Origin: Phalacrocorax aristotelis
Lineage: Eukaryota; Chordata; Aves; Suliformes; Phalacrocoracidae
Assembly: GCF_949628215.1 (NCBI RefSeq)
Contig: NC_134277.1
Span: 30,951,058 to 31,015,057, forward strand
Reading direction: 5' to 3'
Length of the DNA: 64,000 nucleotides
In this document: piece after piece, positions 27,148-40,900 of the stretch
Position numbering within the stretch: the first letter of the stretch is position 1
Layout: each line of letters starts with the position of its first letter
Program-made: the position numbers and the translations under genes
Notes under the pieces: model-generated
Databases searched by the model: none
Told to the model about the DNA's origin: nothing
Seen by the model: the letters and a program-made list of their open reading frames with translations, nothing else

Positions 27148-30100
27148 TTAAGTTGTTTAACTGCTTGTGTTTTCTAGGATCACATTCTTAGCCTTTTTCA
27201 CAGCTTTTAAAATTAAAACTGAGTATTAAAGCTAGTCAGAGGATTCCAGTATCTGAAGATTTAGTGGAGGAAAAAAAAAACAAACCACAAACTGTGAAAA
27301 CCCTTCACAAACGTCAATACTGTCAATATAGAAATATGACAGTTACTACTAAATAGAACATGAAAAGCCTTCAGAGTCAGCGTAGACAAAAGTGTCTATC
27401 AGAATTAGTGTCCATCAAGGGATTGAGTTTAAATAGGAGCACAGCGCGTGAATGGCAGAGAGAGCTGAGCTGAATCGCTGGAGATCACCTACTTTATGGG
27501 ATGTTTAAAGATAGACAGATGACAATAAGAAAGATGCTGGGTTTTTTTTTCTACAAATGTCAAAATTTCCTGGATATATTGATTTCCTCCACCTGGTACC
27601 CACGCATGCATGAGTCAGTGGTAGATTTGAGATATTTTCATTGACACTAATGATAATTTTCACTTTTTTTATTTGTTGACTAACATGAATTTTAATTCAA
27701 TGTCAACCTGTTTGCTATGTAGTCATTAAGGATTTAAGTTAGCAACTCTTAATTTTTAAGTTTCTTAGACCCAGATTCTCGTTCCATTCAAATTAGAGGT
27801 GGGATACCTTGACATGATGATACCTGTGTAATTTGGAAAGACGATGTCTGCCAGTGGCTTTCAAATGAATGACAGAGTTCTTTAGAGATAAACTATTATC
27901 CAAGTTCATTCTTTTCTGATATTCATTTCCTGGCCAGACTTGCACAGATCACATGAAGACATGCTTGTATTAGACATGCTGTCATGATTTGATATGTGGA
28001 CCAAACAACACCATGTATACTCCAGCTTTGCTATTAGCAATAAATGTGAGTTGCCTAACGACTTTCTGTTGCCTCACCATTTGTAGAGTGGTTCTGTCAT
28101 TTAATTTTCCCTCAGGAGTGCTGTGAAAATTAGCACAAGCAGGCAACATTTATGATGAACTTTAAACTTGTGAAGTGTTGCTAAACTTCTAAGGTCTATT
28201 TACTTGAGCCACCACTCTCATTGTTCAGAGGTAGATTTGAGGTAATATAACTTAACAAAAAAAAACAATGACATGACAAAACATAGAAATATGTCTAAAC
28301 CAATTTTTTAGCCATCAGCTGCCAAACTAAACTCTTCTTTGTTGGTGGACAGTAAATAACTGATTGTACTTTTTAAAAAAAAAAAAAATAAGGGACCATT
28401 CAGAGTGCTGATGCTTTGAATGAATTCCAGCATGAGTAATTACATCCTACCATATCTAAATATCAATTAGATGTGGGGTTTTTTTATTAGTTTCCTGTTC
28501 CACATTGCTGGGTTGTGTTGCTGTGCCCTGTTGAACAGTAGCCACATTCACCCCAGAGTTGGCAACGTTTGTGTGGCAGACAAAGTGATATCTTTATGTC
28601 TCAAGGATGATTCACTGAATGCTTCCACAGACACTGGTTTTGCTCTGGGGCAGCTTGAGTAGTGCTGCTTGAGTTATAGAGTATTCAGCAGCATAAGTGT
28701 GTGTAAGGATTATGGTACAATAATAACTATATAAATATCAAATGATTAATAATATTTGAGACTGTGGACAGTTGATGGATATAAAGCTAAATCCCATGAG
28801 GCAGAGATTTAACTACTGGAAGAATAGAAAATTCACTACTCGATACTTTAAAAACTCTATCTTAGAATTAGTATTTACTCTTTTGGGTTTTTTCCTCAAG
28901 TTCATAGGGATGAATTGTGAATATGGACTTTTCACTTCAATTAATTTACAGAACATTAGGCCCTTGGTATTTATACTGTGTGCAGTGTTGTGATATCTGA
29001 GTTATAGTCAATAGTTATACCAAGTGCTGTTCAATTATTCTTTTCATTGGATATTACACCAAATTTCTTTGAGGGCAAAATACAAGATTCAGTGACCAAA
29101 AAAAATCATTTATTTATGAGGGACACGGTTGAGAGCCCACGAGTAGTGAGAAAATCAAATTCTTTTCATTTGCAAGCCCACTTCAGCAACTCAGAAGAAT
29201 AAAGTGCAGGAAGAAAAGAGGATGGGAAGAGACTATTTAAGTTTGACTTTGATGGCATTGTGAGATACTGAGCCCTTCAAACTCCAGGCCAAAATAAAAT
29301 TCAGTGTACCTAGCATCTGTCAATATCATGCTGTTTATTTGCTGGGATGTAGGGTCTGATACCACAGTGCTGAAGAAAATAAGGAGGTTTCCAGATTGCT
29401 CTAAAGGAAGCTGGATGTGATGCTTAAGTGTCTTGCAGTCTTGATTTATCTGGACTTTGATCCTTAAGAGTAATTTTTGTATATGAATCACAGATTTGGT
29501 TTCTGCTGTTGGGTATCTGCTCAGCATCTTCCGGATGGTGCATCTATAGAATGGGGCTGATCTTAAGACATATAGCATGAGCAGAGAATTCCTTAGTCAT
29601 AGTGAGACTGGCCTTATCTTTCAAAATTAAATCGGCTGATATTTGTGTAAACATTTGGTCCCTCCTCGTTGCTGCCACTAACCAAGGTGATCTGCAGAAG
29701 ATTAGGGCCTTGTTTTATAAAATTTCAACTTTGAAGCAACACTTTGTGAAATCAGATAAAGGGTCACTGGCCTACCCACTTTTTAGAAATTGAAGATTTC
29801 TTTGCTTAGACATCACCAAACGTTCCTGAAAGATAGAATCAGATCCAACAACGGATTAAGGTTACAGCTGAAAGCTGAGTTGTTTGCCAGGGAATAAGAC
29901 AAGCCTTGATCTTTTTGCTCAGTGCTCTTTTAATGGACAAAAGAAACATAGTTTCTTTTCCTGTCAGGTAATTTACATCCTGGATTCAAAAGAGGGAGTA
30001 GCGACTGGGCGACCTTGACTTGCATAAAGCAGAGCTTCAAACAGAGCTGAACTGTTTCTAGTGAGCCAGGCTGGTCTTTTGACAATACTCCTGTATTGCC

Positions 30101-33100
30101 TTGGGAAACCCAAGGTCCCCAGGCACAGATTTATTCTGCACTGTAACTGGAAATGCCTAGGAAAGGTGACAATATGAGAGATTTATAACTAATTGCAATG
30201 ATTAAAGTGTTAATTCTGTAATATCTCACCAGCATGTACCATTTCCCTGTTTCTATCTAGTATGCAAGATAAATCTGTGAACAAGGACTTTGGTGCACAT
30301 CTGTCTTGTTGACTAAACATTATACGTTGAGAGTTTGCCATTATGTGAAGAAAATGACTTATTAGAATAATAGTTTTGAAAGTTGCATACAGGGCTGGCA
30401 TCCTTCAGATTAATATATTTGTTTCAGATAAACTAAGATAGGGCTTCATATTATGAAATCAGGGTTAGGGGCACTAATGGTGACAGTCTGTATGTGCAAT
30501 CCATAGAGGATCTTAATTTTGGACACCAACTATGTGCATGGCAGTTGTGGACGAACATCTGTACACAGCCTATACATATATCATATTTCTGCTCACCTAA
30601 TTCACACATGGGTGTGTTTGAAAATAAACCCATATATCATTTTCCTTCTTTTAGCAGAATTATAGTGACTTTCATACATATTTTTCAAATGCCACCATAG
30701 CCCAATTGCACTGGAAGACAGATCAGCATTCAAACTGTCAACAAAGAAGACTGATGTTGGTCATAAGTCTCTATTATCTAAGAGATTTGACGTGGACTTG
30801 AGTTGGGATACAGCTTTGATCAATGCTACTTAGCTGTATCATTACCCGATGGCTCATCTATACATGATAGAATGGAGATCAAATTATGCTGAAAGTACTT
30901 ATAAATGGGGTGCTGGTTGTGATGCTACAGTGATAAACAAAGCGTCAGCTCTGGAGGACTCGTTATTAGATGTAATTAAGTACAGCAGTGAGTCCACCTG
31001 TAACAGTCCATCTATGACTGTCAGAGCTTTTAACTGCACATACTGCACAGTGCTAGGAAAGAGGTTAGCTGTATAACACACCTCCTAACATTACCTCCCG
31101 CCCCAGCAAATCTACTTGATTAATGAGCTGCTGACATTTTATTAGATTGGTGCGCATTACCATTGTGCAAGCACCTTCTAAAATTCCATATCCTGACTTT
31201 TAGGCTCATAATTTTCTTACAAGTCTACTTTTGAAAGTAGGTTGTGCTGTATTACGGCTGGCTGACTCATAGAAGTCCCATGGCGCACGAAGATCTGAGC
31301 TTACAGTTCTTGAATATTTTTCACACCATAATGAAATAAAAGTCTTTGAAATAAGCAAGAGACACATGCGCATGCTCTAGGATGGCCAGAAGTGGGGTAT
31401 GGAATCACCATGGAGTTGTGGGGAGCCCAGTCCTTGTACCTGCTCTGCCTTACAGGGAGCAGAATCCCAAACTCCAGATGAGCATCCTTATTCCCAAAAT
31501 ATATTGCCAAGTACCTCAGCTCAGATCATAATGCAGGTTTCACTTCTTCCCTATCTTCTCTGGACTGGACAGCAGTGCCCCTCAAGGCTGTTACATATTG
31601 CTGTCTATGATACAGGTAGCCAGTATAGCAGAAGGATGTTGACACTCCTTCCTCTACTGTTTAAATAAGCAAAAAAATGAACCTGTGAAAATCCTTGTCC
31701 TAAAACTGCTTTATTTTGTTTTCAGCTTGAAACTAAGTATCAAATATAACCATTACATGAATGAATGAACGTGAATTCTCTTTGTCTATCTCTACTTAGC
31801 AACTCCATTAACAGCTGTATTTTTTACTTTTTTTTTTTTTTTAATCAGATTGTGCTGCTAAGGCTAAAGCATGTTGGATGCCTGGGAGCATTTCTGTTTT
31901 CAGTGAGAACCTCTGTTAACATGACACAATCCCTTTAAAATGCAGACATGCACTCAGCAAATTTGATAAGCCCTGAGATGAATTTAGATGCACAAAGATG
32001 GTGAAGCAGCCTAATCCTTCCTACAGAAGATAATGTTTAAATAAATTTGTTTCATTCAATGAAACACCTGGGCAAGCTTATTTAATATAGTCTTTGCATT
32101 TAATTATCTCCACTGAAGGGGCACTTGCCATATTTCTAAATATGATTCTTTTCTTTCATATTAATTATTTTAAGATCCTCAGAGGAAACCTGGAGAGAAA
32201 TAATAAAAAAATAAAAAGACTCTTAATTAACCTGAGTCACCAGAAGTCATCTTTTTGGAATAGGGAAGCTGGGATATGGGACTGAAAGTAAATAGTACTT
32301 TAAAAATCAGACTCTCTACATGAATAATGACAAATAGCTGTGAAAAGAATTCTGTATGAATGAATTGTTGCTAGGCATTAATAGCAGAAAGGCACACTTA
32401 CACATCAAACTGTCTTTTGGAGAAAAGACAAAAATAGCAAAAATAATTCTGTGAAGAACTCAGTATGGTCAAAAATTACTGGCAGAAGTCAAGGAAGTGT
32501 AAAATTATGATACACCCAGAGAAAAATACAGCCCAGAGTCAGCATCTCAGTTCTTGTCTTCTCTCCTTTAGCTTTTTGGCATAAACAAAACTCTTCCTTT
32601 TGGGAAGAAATTATTATCCAACATATTTCTGGCAAGCAATTTTACCAAAAGTGCTCTCGGTACACAATGCAGTTACACTCCTATTTGCAAGAGGGAATAT
32701 TGTATATAAAAATAGGAGACCCTGTTCTCCCCACCACAACTGGACCTGCAATACAAACAGGGTTTGGACATTTCTACTCTAGATAACAAATCTACAGATT
32801 ATGGCAACTAATGTGTGAGTAATTAGATCACTGCTTTTTTTGCAGCACCAGTACTACATGAAAGGGTATTTGCAACATAGAGTTGCACAGAATGAATGTA
32901 ATTGTACATATGTATCATCTAAACATTGCTTTGGTTGCCTAGGCACAAGCAAGAGGGGAATTGCGCCCATTTTAGGCAATTATTTGGTATTGCACTTCTA
33001 GGCTTCTCTTGTTTAATCATTTGACACGTTACTTTGCTCCTTGAAAGGCTAAATGCAGTCTCGCAAAGCTCACATTACACGTGCCTTAATCTTTGCAAAA

Positions 33101-33847
33101 AGGCAGGCAGCACCTCGTACTGTCGGTAACAGATTTGCCTTGTATATTACTCCTTCTGGGAACTGCATGCTCCACACTCCATAGGTGTGAAAGAGGATCA
33201 AAGCCAGTTTTCCAACAAAAGTACTTTTGCCTTTATTCTATCAAGCAATTACACAAATTTTAATTTCCAGTCAAAGTTAATTCAGTTACCAGATCATACT
33301 ACCACTTCATCTAGACAACGAATCATGCTGTTTTATGCCACTTGCAAAACTAATTCAAAGTCAAATCTCACTGAAGACAGACTTGGTTTTTTCCTTAGTT
33401 TTTCAAAAGGCGTGAGGTTTATTTCACTTTTCTGTAGTTGCTTTGTACAGGTGCTTGTATTATCCTTTTATCACTATTGGTCAATCAAACTCATCTGAAA
33501 AAAATTCCCTTGGGCGCAGTCTTGGCATTGAAAGTCTGTGCTTTCTCTGGGAAACATTTAAAATGGTGGGAAATGCTTGTGAAAGATGGGAAATAATGAG
33601 GGGGGAAATGTTTTCTGATCATCTATGTTTGTGTCCTTGCAACTGAAGGTATTTTCACAATTGAACTGAAATATATTGCTATTTTTTTGTGACAGAATTC
33701 TGTTCAAGCCAGAAGTTCCCAGAGACTGCATGCTGGATGAGGCAGCAGCATGAAACTCGTATTCCTCCAGTTTTCCCATCTGCAAAGTGGCAGTGAGTTC
33801 AGTATGCCTGTCCTCTCTCTCAAATAACCCTCAAATATTGTGTCACA
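27148..33847. other. Non-coding stretch upstream of the five-EGF gene
   Basis: 6.7 kb of AT-rich, repeat-poor sequence. No exon recognised. Distal regulatory sequence for the downstream gene would be expected here, but nothing can be shown. Confidence 0.5.
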
Positions 33848-34187
33848 ATCATAGAATCATTAAGGTTGGAAAAGACCTGTAGGGTCATCAAGTCCAACCG
33901 CCAACACAACACCACCATGCCTCCTAAACCATGCCCTGGAGTGCCACATCTATGCATCTTTTAAATACCTCCAGGGATGGTGACTCTACCACCTCTCTGG
34001 GCAGCCTGCTCCAATGTCTGACCACTCTTCCAGTGAAGGCATTTTTCCTAATATCCAACCTAAACCTCTCCTGATGCAGCTTGAAGCCATTTCCTCTCGT
34101 TCTATCGCTAGTGACCTGGGAGAAGAGACCAACACCCACCTCACTACAACCTCCTTTCAGGTAGTTGTAGAGAGCGATAATGTTCAC
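33848..34187 (-). mobile_element. CR1 LINE 3' part (antisense) next to the five-EGF promoter
   Basis: On the minus strand the frame ending at 33924 reads [20 protein letters not shown] and [15 protein letters not shown], the end of the CR1 ORF2 protein, followed by the CR1 3' tail at 33848-33923. It is 5'-truncated near 34187. Its left end is about 870 nt and its right end about 530 nt upstream of the ATG at 34719. Confidence 0.9.
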
Positions 34188-34718
34188 ATCGTATCTTGAC
34201 TTCAAAGGCCAACGTGAATGGACACTAGAGGTTCTTGAAGGTGACGATAGGGAGGGTGGGAGGTCAGTTCCACGGCAAGATCAGTGCCATGCTGGATGCG
34301 GGTGGAGGGGCGGACATGCGGCGGGGCCCGCTGCCCGGCTCCGCGCCCAGGCGGGCTGCTTCATCTGCGTACAGTTTCGCCCTGATCCGTGACGACCCGG
34401 TGGCCGGTCCTGCGCCTGCGGCGGGCTCCCGGCCGCGGCCTGCAGAGCCCCCGGGACCGGTTTATTTCAGCCCCCATGGCCGCACGCGGGTAACCCACCG
34501 TCACGGACGCCCGGGTGGGGCTTCCACCCGCCGTGACACGCCGCGGGGGGCGGCCAGGCGAGGCGGGGGGGAGGCGGCGGAGGAGGAGTGGAAAAGAACT
34601 GAGAGGGGAAAAGCGAGGGGGGCGTGAAGGAGCGGGGGGTGAAAGGGGAGTGAGCGGAGAGGAGGCGGCCGCGGGGAGCCGAGCGGAGCGGGGACGAGCT
34701 GCCCGAGGCGCCCGGGCC

Positions 34719-34950
34719 ATGGCGCGGCGGGACGGCGGCGGGACGGCCTCCCGCCTGCTGCTCTGGCTGGCGCTGTGGGGGCTGCGGGGTGGCGGCCCGC
34801 CCGGAGCCCTGCCCGCCCGCGGGGCGGCCCTGCCCTTGGGTGCGGGCCCGCCGGCCGCCTGCAGCCCGCGCTGCCAGCACGGCGGGCTCTGCCTCGGCAA
34901 CGGCACCTGCCTCTGCTCCAAGGGCTACGAGGGCGAGCTCTGCCAGCACG
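34719..34950 (+). CDS. Exon 1 (coding part): signal peptide and EGF-like domain 1
   Basis: Encodes 77 codons plus one base, ending at CACG|GTAACG. It holds the signal peptide, a Pro/Ala/Gly-rich spacer and the first EGF-like domain (Cys48 to Cys75). An N-G-T glycosylation sequon sits at residue 61, between Cys3 and Cys4. The exon is extremely GC-rich, as expected inside the CpG island. The frame stays open upstream to at least 34515 but without another ATG. Confidence 0.85.
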
Positions 34951-37900
34951 GTAACGGCGCGGCCTCGCCCCGCCAGAGGGCCGCTTGGGGGGGCCGGGCG
35001 CGGAGCCGCCGTGGGGCGGGCGCGGCCGCGGGGCGATGGCGGGCGGGGAGAGGCCGCGCCTTGCCTCGCCGTGAGGTGAGAAGCGCCGCGGTCAGAGCCG
35101 GCGCGCCCCGCCGTGCCTCGCCCGGTCCCCGCCGCTGTGGGGACCTCTTGCAGGTGGTGGTGACGGGGGACGCGCCTCGGCCCGAACGGAGCTGGGCACA
35201 AGTACCCGCCGTGCGAGCTCTGGGGGCTGTCGGCCTTCCTGCAGGTCATCCCTCCGGGAGGTCTGAGGGTTGGGGATGGTGGTGGTTCTGTGCCGGGGAG
35301 GGCGCACATAAGGTGGGGTGGAAGAAGATGGGTTGAGACACCGAGTTTCTGGTGAGGCGAGGCAGTGACAGCAGAGCGATAGAGCAGAGCCAAGAGCCGG
35401 CGCCTCCGTGAAGACTCTCGCCTTAGGTGAGCGGAGCCGGCCGCGCTGTCAGTAGGTAGCGTCTGACTGCTTGAATACTGGGTGAACGTCCACTTACTAG
35501 GCAGGCTTTGGCGGCTTCCTTTTATCATTTTCGCTGTGCATTTTAAAATACTTGCCTAAGTAAGGAATGATGCTTTTAGAGGCTTGACAGCTCTCTGAGC
35601 CTGTCCCGCAGAACCATTTGTATGCCCCGTTTCCGTGGTGGGAGGCGTAAAGCTGGGGTGAACTGAAATCTGCTCCTCTTGGTTTCCCAGGGGAGACAAA
35701 CTGTTTTTGAAAACGTTGCCCAATATGCAAAAGTAAACACTGGTGAGAACAGTTTCAGTTTAAATCCTGTTTAATGTAACATGCCCAATTTCTAATTCTC
35801 TTCTGCGAAAGTTTAACTACAGCATGTCTAGTGATTGCTAAAACACACTACATCAGGAGATGTTCTCTTGCCTTGTATCTTCTCCTGTGTGAAGAGATAA
35901 TATAATTTGTACAGTATTTGTTTCAGTTCTCAATGCCCTTCATCTAAAATGTGATTTTATTTTTTTTTAAGCCCTGAAATGGGATGCTGAAAATGTCATT
36001 CAGTACCGTAATCCTTCATGGAGTGTTGTTTTATTTAGAAGCTAAGGCTAGCAGGTGGTGACAAGCGATGTATAGCTAATGTGCTGCGTAGCGGGGGTGA
36101 ATAGCTATACAGTATGCAGTGTTCCAAACAACTGTTGGATCTTAGACGTTTTGGGGTTTAGAGGAGATGTGAAAGATTGTCAGAGGTGCAGATCTGATTT
36201 TGAACTAGAGACGTGAACTGTCTGGTATTGTTAAGGGAACCACTGAATAAATGCTTTTTTAAGGTCATCAATGCAGGAAAAAAAAAATGGATAAATGAAA
36301 CTTCATCCCTTGTTCTGTCATGAAAGCCACTGAGATAAGTTAACTATTTTTCTCCCCCCTCTCACCAAAAACATACAAATGAAAGGTGGGGTATGTCTAC
36401 CTGACTGGGGGCTGGTTCTTGTTTTGTGCTGTGATTTTTACTTGATTTCTTTAAATAGTGGGGTAAAAAAAAAGTGTGATGCCCCCACTCTTTTTGGGCC
36501 ATTGAGACAATTCAGAGGGGAAAGAGAAAATCTGTTCTGTAATTAAAAAAGGGTAAAGTGAATTTCATTACAGTTAAGGCAGTTTGGGGGAAAAAGATAT
36601 ATTTGCTCTGGCTTAAAGTAGATGATCTCCAAACTTATTTGAATTTGTGGTTAGAAGCTAAATGGATATAATTATATACACAGACGCTATGTTCATTCTA
36701 GGTTTTGGAATACCCTAACCTGTGGGATTGTAAAGCATTGATATAATGGAGGGAAGAAGTTGTGCAAGACTTTTTCTAGGACTGGTTCTCTCGAGTTGAG
36801 TGGATTGCTTAGACGAGAGTTTTTCCTGCTCAGTCTTCTTACTCAAAGTGGGATCACAATGACGTGCAAGCCAAGCATAGAGTAGTTCTGGTGGACTCAA
36901 CTGTAATACCTGTGGGCAGTCCTAAGGGGTCTCTGAACACAGGTGTATTGCAAAATATCTCAGCACGCATTCAGCGTAACCTTTATTCTGGTGAAGCCAC
37001 TGGTAGCATGTTGTGCTCTGAAGCTGCAGGTCAGATCCCTCCCATTCACTGGATACACAGTCTTGCTTATTCTTAAAAGTCTGGGAGACGCTGCGGGTAT
37101 TTTGGCAAAGGGTAAAACAAGCATAAGGAAAAGAAATGTGTGTTGGAGGCTGTGGATTTCAGGACAATATTTAGTTCTTTCACAAAGGCCCTTTTATTGA
37201 ATTCCATGCTTTCTAAAAGATGCATGCCCAATGGAGAATCTTTCTTCAGCTTTCTCCTATAAATATATGTTTTGCATGGGAAAGTATCCAGCAGTCCAAA
37301 TGGTAAAAGTTAGCAGATGAGAACAGTAGAATAGGATTGCAGTACTGCGTAGTGCACACAGCTGATCTTTTGGTATCTCATTGCACTTCTCTTTTTTTCT
37401 TCCCCTCCTATTTCACGCTAGTGCTTCCCACTTGCTAGGCTTTCTTCGTGCAAGTGGTATCAAATTTACATATTAGGTCTTCAGGGCAGGGCTGCTCTCT
37501 TACTCTTTGTATGTGAATTCACAGTGACATTCAGATACCGCTGCCATATTAGTGTCTTCTAGCATAAATAGGTAAAGTAAACCTTATGAAACTATGTGAA
37601 ATAACACAGAAATAGATTTTTTTCTTAAACTGAGTGCTCTTGTATGGCATTTCCAATGAACTGAAAGCATCTGGTAAGACAGTTATGCAGAGCTGAGTGC
37701 TGAATGGTTCTTTCATACATGCCTGTGGCCTTTATTTGCATGCAAATACTCATTCTGCAGATACTAACATGAAAAATCCTCTATTCTTCAGTTGGATTGC
37801 TTGGGAGTACAGTAAGTATATGAGGGCAGAATCAGTGTGGTGTTACTGCTCATCTTCCCTGCCTTTCAGGCTTCTCACCCATCTAGTCAAAGGATAAAGC

Positions 37901-40900
37901 CATATGACGTAGAGAGCTCATCTCACACCTGCAGTTAATTTGGATGAGACTCTGAAACACATGGGTTTCCAAAATCTGTGTGTGAATAAACAAATATTTT
38001 CTCAGACACCAGAGCTGATTCAGGAATGATTTATAAGTAGCAAGGAGGGCTATGTGATAGGTAATTACTTTCAGTCTGACTAGATTTACCCAGAATTTTG
38101 CAAAATGAATATTTTCTTTTGTGCTTTAGCCAACCTGTCCAAGCTGTCAGCAATGAAAAAATTGCAGAATTTGTGATGATCATAGATGCTTTTCTCCCAA
38201 CAGATAATTACAGTTGTGACAAAAGATACATTTATCTCAGATGATTTCTAAACAAGCACTGTACATTTCAGAAAGGTCTCTGACAGGCCAACCAAAGCAA
38301 AAAAAAAATAGAAGGTGGAGGAGAAGGAAGTACTGACTTATTTCTGGAGGTGTTTTAGAGAAGATGTATGAGGAAATGTTGTACTTCATAAAACATGTAG
38401 TTTTTCTGGAGAGGTTTGTAGGAATCCAGTAAAGAGTTAAGTCTGATATTGCATCTCTAGAATCAGAAAGTGCCACTGAAGTTGCAGTACTTCTTGTGAA
38501 ATAATTTTTTCTCCCTTTTTTTCTCACCTGTCATTTCTTGACTTTATTTATCAAAAGCTTCTTTGGCAGTCCAGCTATGTTCCTTTGTTCCTTTTTAATA
38601 TGACGCTCTCTTTTGTCTATTCTGTCTTAAGGCCCAAAAGTTGCCTTAGTTTTGAGTGTTTAAAAGGTTAAAAAGGTGGAGTGCTCTCTGTGCAGGGAAA
38701 CTATCTTACCTGACTGGCAGTGTGGGATGGTAGCGCAAATGTATCTTAGGAAATGTGAAGACAAAATGAGTACACATAGGCTAGAATAATGCAAAATTCT
38801 TACGTACTTAAGCGGTAATTTTGGTAAGCTCCACCAATATTTATCCAAGCTTTGTTTCTTGTCTGTCTTACAGCAACTTGTTATCCAAAATGCAAAAATG
38901 GTGGGGAGTGCCTCAGACCTGGAAAATGCAGGTGTCCACCTGGCTATGGGGGTAGATACTGTCATAAAGGTAAGTAAAACCCAAACAAGTGATAGCTTGG
39001 AAAGACAAGAGGTTTGAAAACAGGCAAAATTAATTTAGGGCTCCTCAAGTCCAGGATCTAATGCTCTTTGAAACAATGACCTTAATTCCTTAGACCTCTG
39101 ACCTTACTGTCAAAAATGTGTGGCTTGGAGGATCTGCATGCTTGCAGGAGAATGAGGTGGAGTATATGTACTGAAATTTGTTGTGAGAATCTTGAGACAA
39201 CGTGGTCCTTTGCAAAATACCTTGTTTATATGTTATGTAAATAATCTGTAGTTTGAATGCCATTTAGCTCTGTAACAGACTCTTTCTAAATAATTTAGCA
39301 AGATCGCTTGTATAGATCCATCTTTCTGTGTTAGGTGGTTGAAACTTTTGAGTAGTATCTGCAAGATGGTGATATTGAGGGCAAGTCGCTAAAGATAAGC
39401 GTGGCAATGTATTGTTGGTAGGTAATGGGAGATGACAGATGTGATGAGTAGCAAAGACCAATTTTCATGGTTTTGTGAAGCCTATTGAATATATGCATGG
39501 ATTGGAAAAGGCAGCCCAAGAAAACATTATTACATTGTTATGAACTGAGTACTGCTGATGGTAACTTGAGTTCTGGGATAAAAATTGAAATATTTGAGGG
39601 GAAAATGATGTAGTAGGCAAGATATACCCAGAGAGTGAAGGAAAAGAAAGCATTGTTTTCTTTTCAGAAAAAAAGAGCCTCAACAGGGCACTTAAAAATT
39701 TTCTAGAAGTTCTTTTTGAACAGGTGCTGGTGAATTAGTTGGGCAGTCATCACTGTGCTGAGTACTTAATAAGTATTCTGTGTGACTGTGGTCACAGCAG
39801 CTAGCAACACCTCACAGGATTCTCTGATTTGTGCTTGACATTTATTCTATGGACATTTTCTTTACTTCCTTCAAAAGTGAATTAGCTACAAGTGTTTACT
39901 TGGAATATAACCTAATGGGTGCTTGGGGAAGGAACTCATCTAGCTTCTGCAGATGAGAACTCTCTGGAGTCTTGTTGTTGTTGGGTTGTTTGTGGGCTTT
40001 TTTGCTTTGTTTTATTTTTTTAATAAAGCTGTATTTGGTATTTTATGAAGAAAACATGACCTGAGTGTACCTAAAATGGTAACATTAGTCTAAGTCTGCA
40101 GAAGCTTAAACTGTAGCTCTGGGATGTTAACTAGACTGAATGGGGATTCAACTGCCAATGACAATAATTTGATATCAAAATTCTTAATGTTATAGAGGAA
40201 TAAGAAATACGAGGACGTGCCTTCTAATGAAGAACTGATTAACACAGTACTGTTGTGTAATGCATTGGGAAATAACTCTTCATTTTGAGTAGATGTAACA
40301 TTGTTGGCAGCAGTGAGGTAAATTGGAGCATGGTCAGCTTCATTTTCCAGCAAATGGATTTTTTTAATTATTATTTCTTAAAAGCCAAATGAAAGTGTAG
40401 GTTTGTGGACTCTTGATAGGGACCCCAAAACAAGGGGAAACCTGACCTTCTCAGAAGAGCCTAAATCAGAATCAAGGTGAGAAATAGAAAAAGCAGAGTG
40501 AGGATTCAGTTTATGCTAACACTACAGTCTAGACTTGGATTTGTATATGAGTAAAGGTCCTATTTATATTTGTTATCCTGTTATCCCTGTAAGGCAAAGG
40601 ATGTACTTGTGCTCACCTTTAAGGTGGAGAACTGTGGTGTATGGAGCCTGGATGTACAAACTTGCAGTGTGGTGCAGTGTGCTGCTACAGAATCACAGAA
40701 TTGCACAGAATCACAGAATGGTTGAGGTTGGAAGGGACCTCCCGAGGTCAACTTGTCCAACCCTCCTACTCAGGCAGGGCCACCTAGAGCCAGTTGCACA
40801 GGACCATGTCCAGCTTTTGAATATCTCCAAGGATGGAGACTCCACAGCCTCACTGGGCAACCTGTGCCAGTGCTCGGTCACCCTCACAATATCCATTGCT

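Larger units (their letters stand above)
34230..35430. promoter_or_regulatory. CpG island promoter of the five-EGF gene
   Basis: CpG density and GC content rise sharply from about 34230, just past a CR1 fragment, and fall off after about 35430. The surroundings are AT-rich and CpG-poor. A GC box (GGGGCGG) lies at 34307-34313 and another inside intron 1 at 35013-35019. I see no TATA box at a fixed distance from the ATG, so initiation is probably dispersed. The island covers exon 1 and the start of intron 1, as is usual for broadly or developmentally expressed vertebrate genes. The start site itself cannot be placed. Confidence 0.85.

Noticed and set aside
34951-35336. Unspliced continuation of the exon 1 frame
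   Set aside because: It runs past a good donor into Gly/Arg-rich intron sequence; splicing to 38874 keeps phase and restores EGF structure.
34467-35528. Minus-strand frame of 353 codons across the CpG island
   Set aside because: It is antisense to exon 1, made of Pro/Arg/Ala-rich low-complexity sequence caused by high GC, with no domain or start context.
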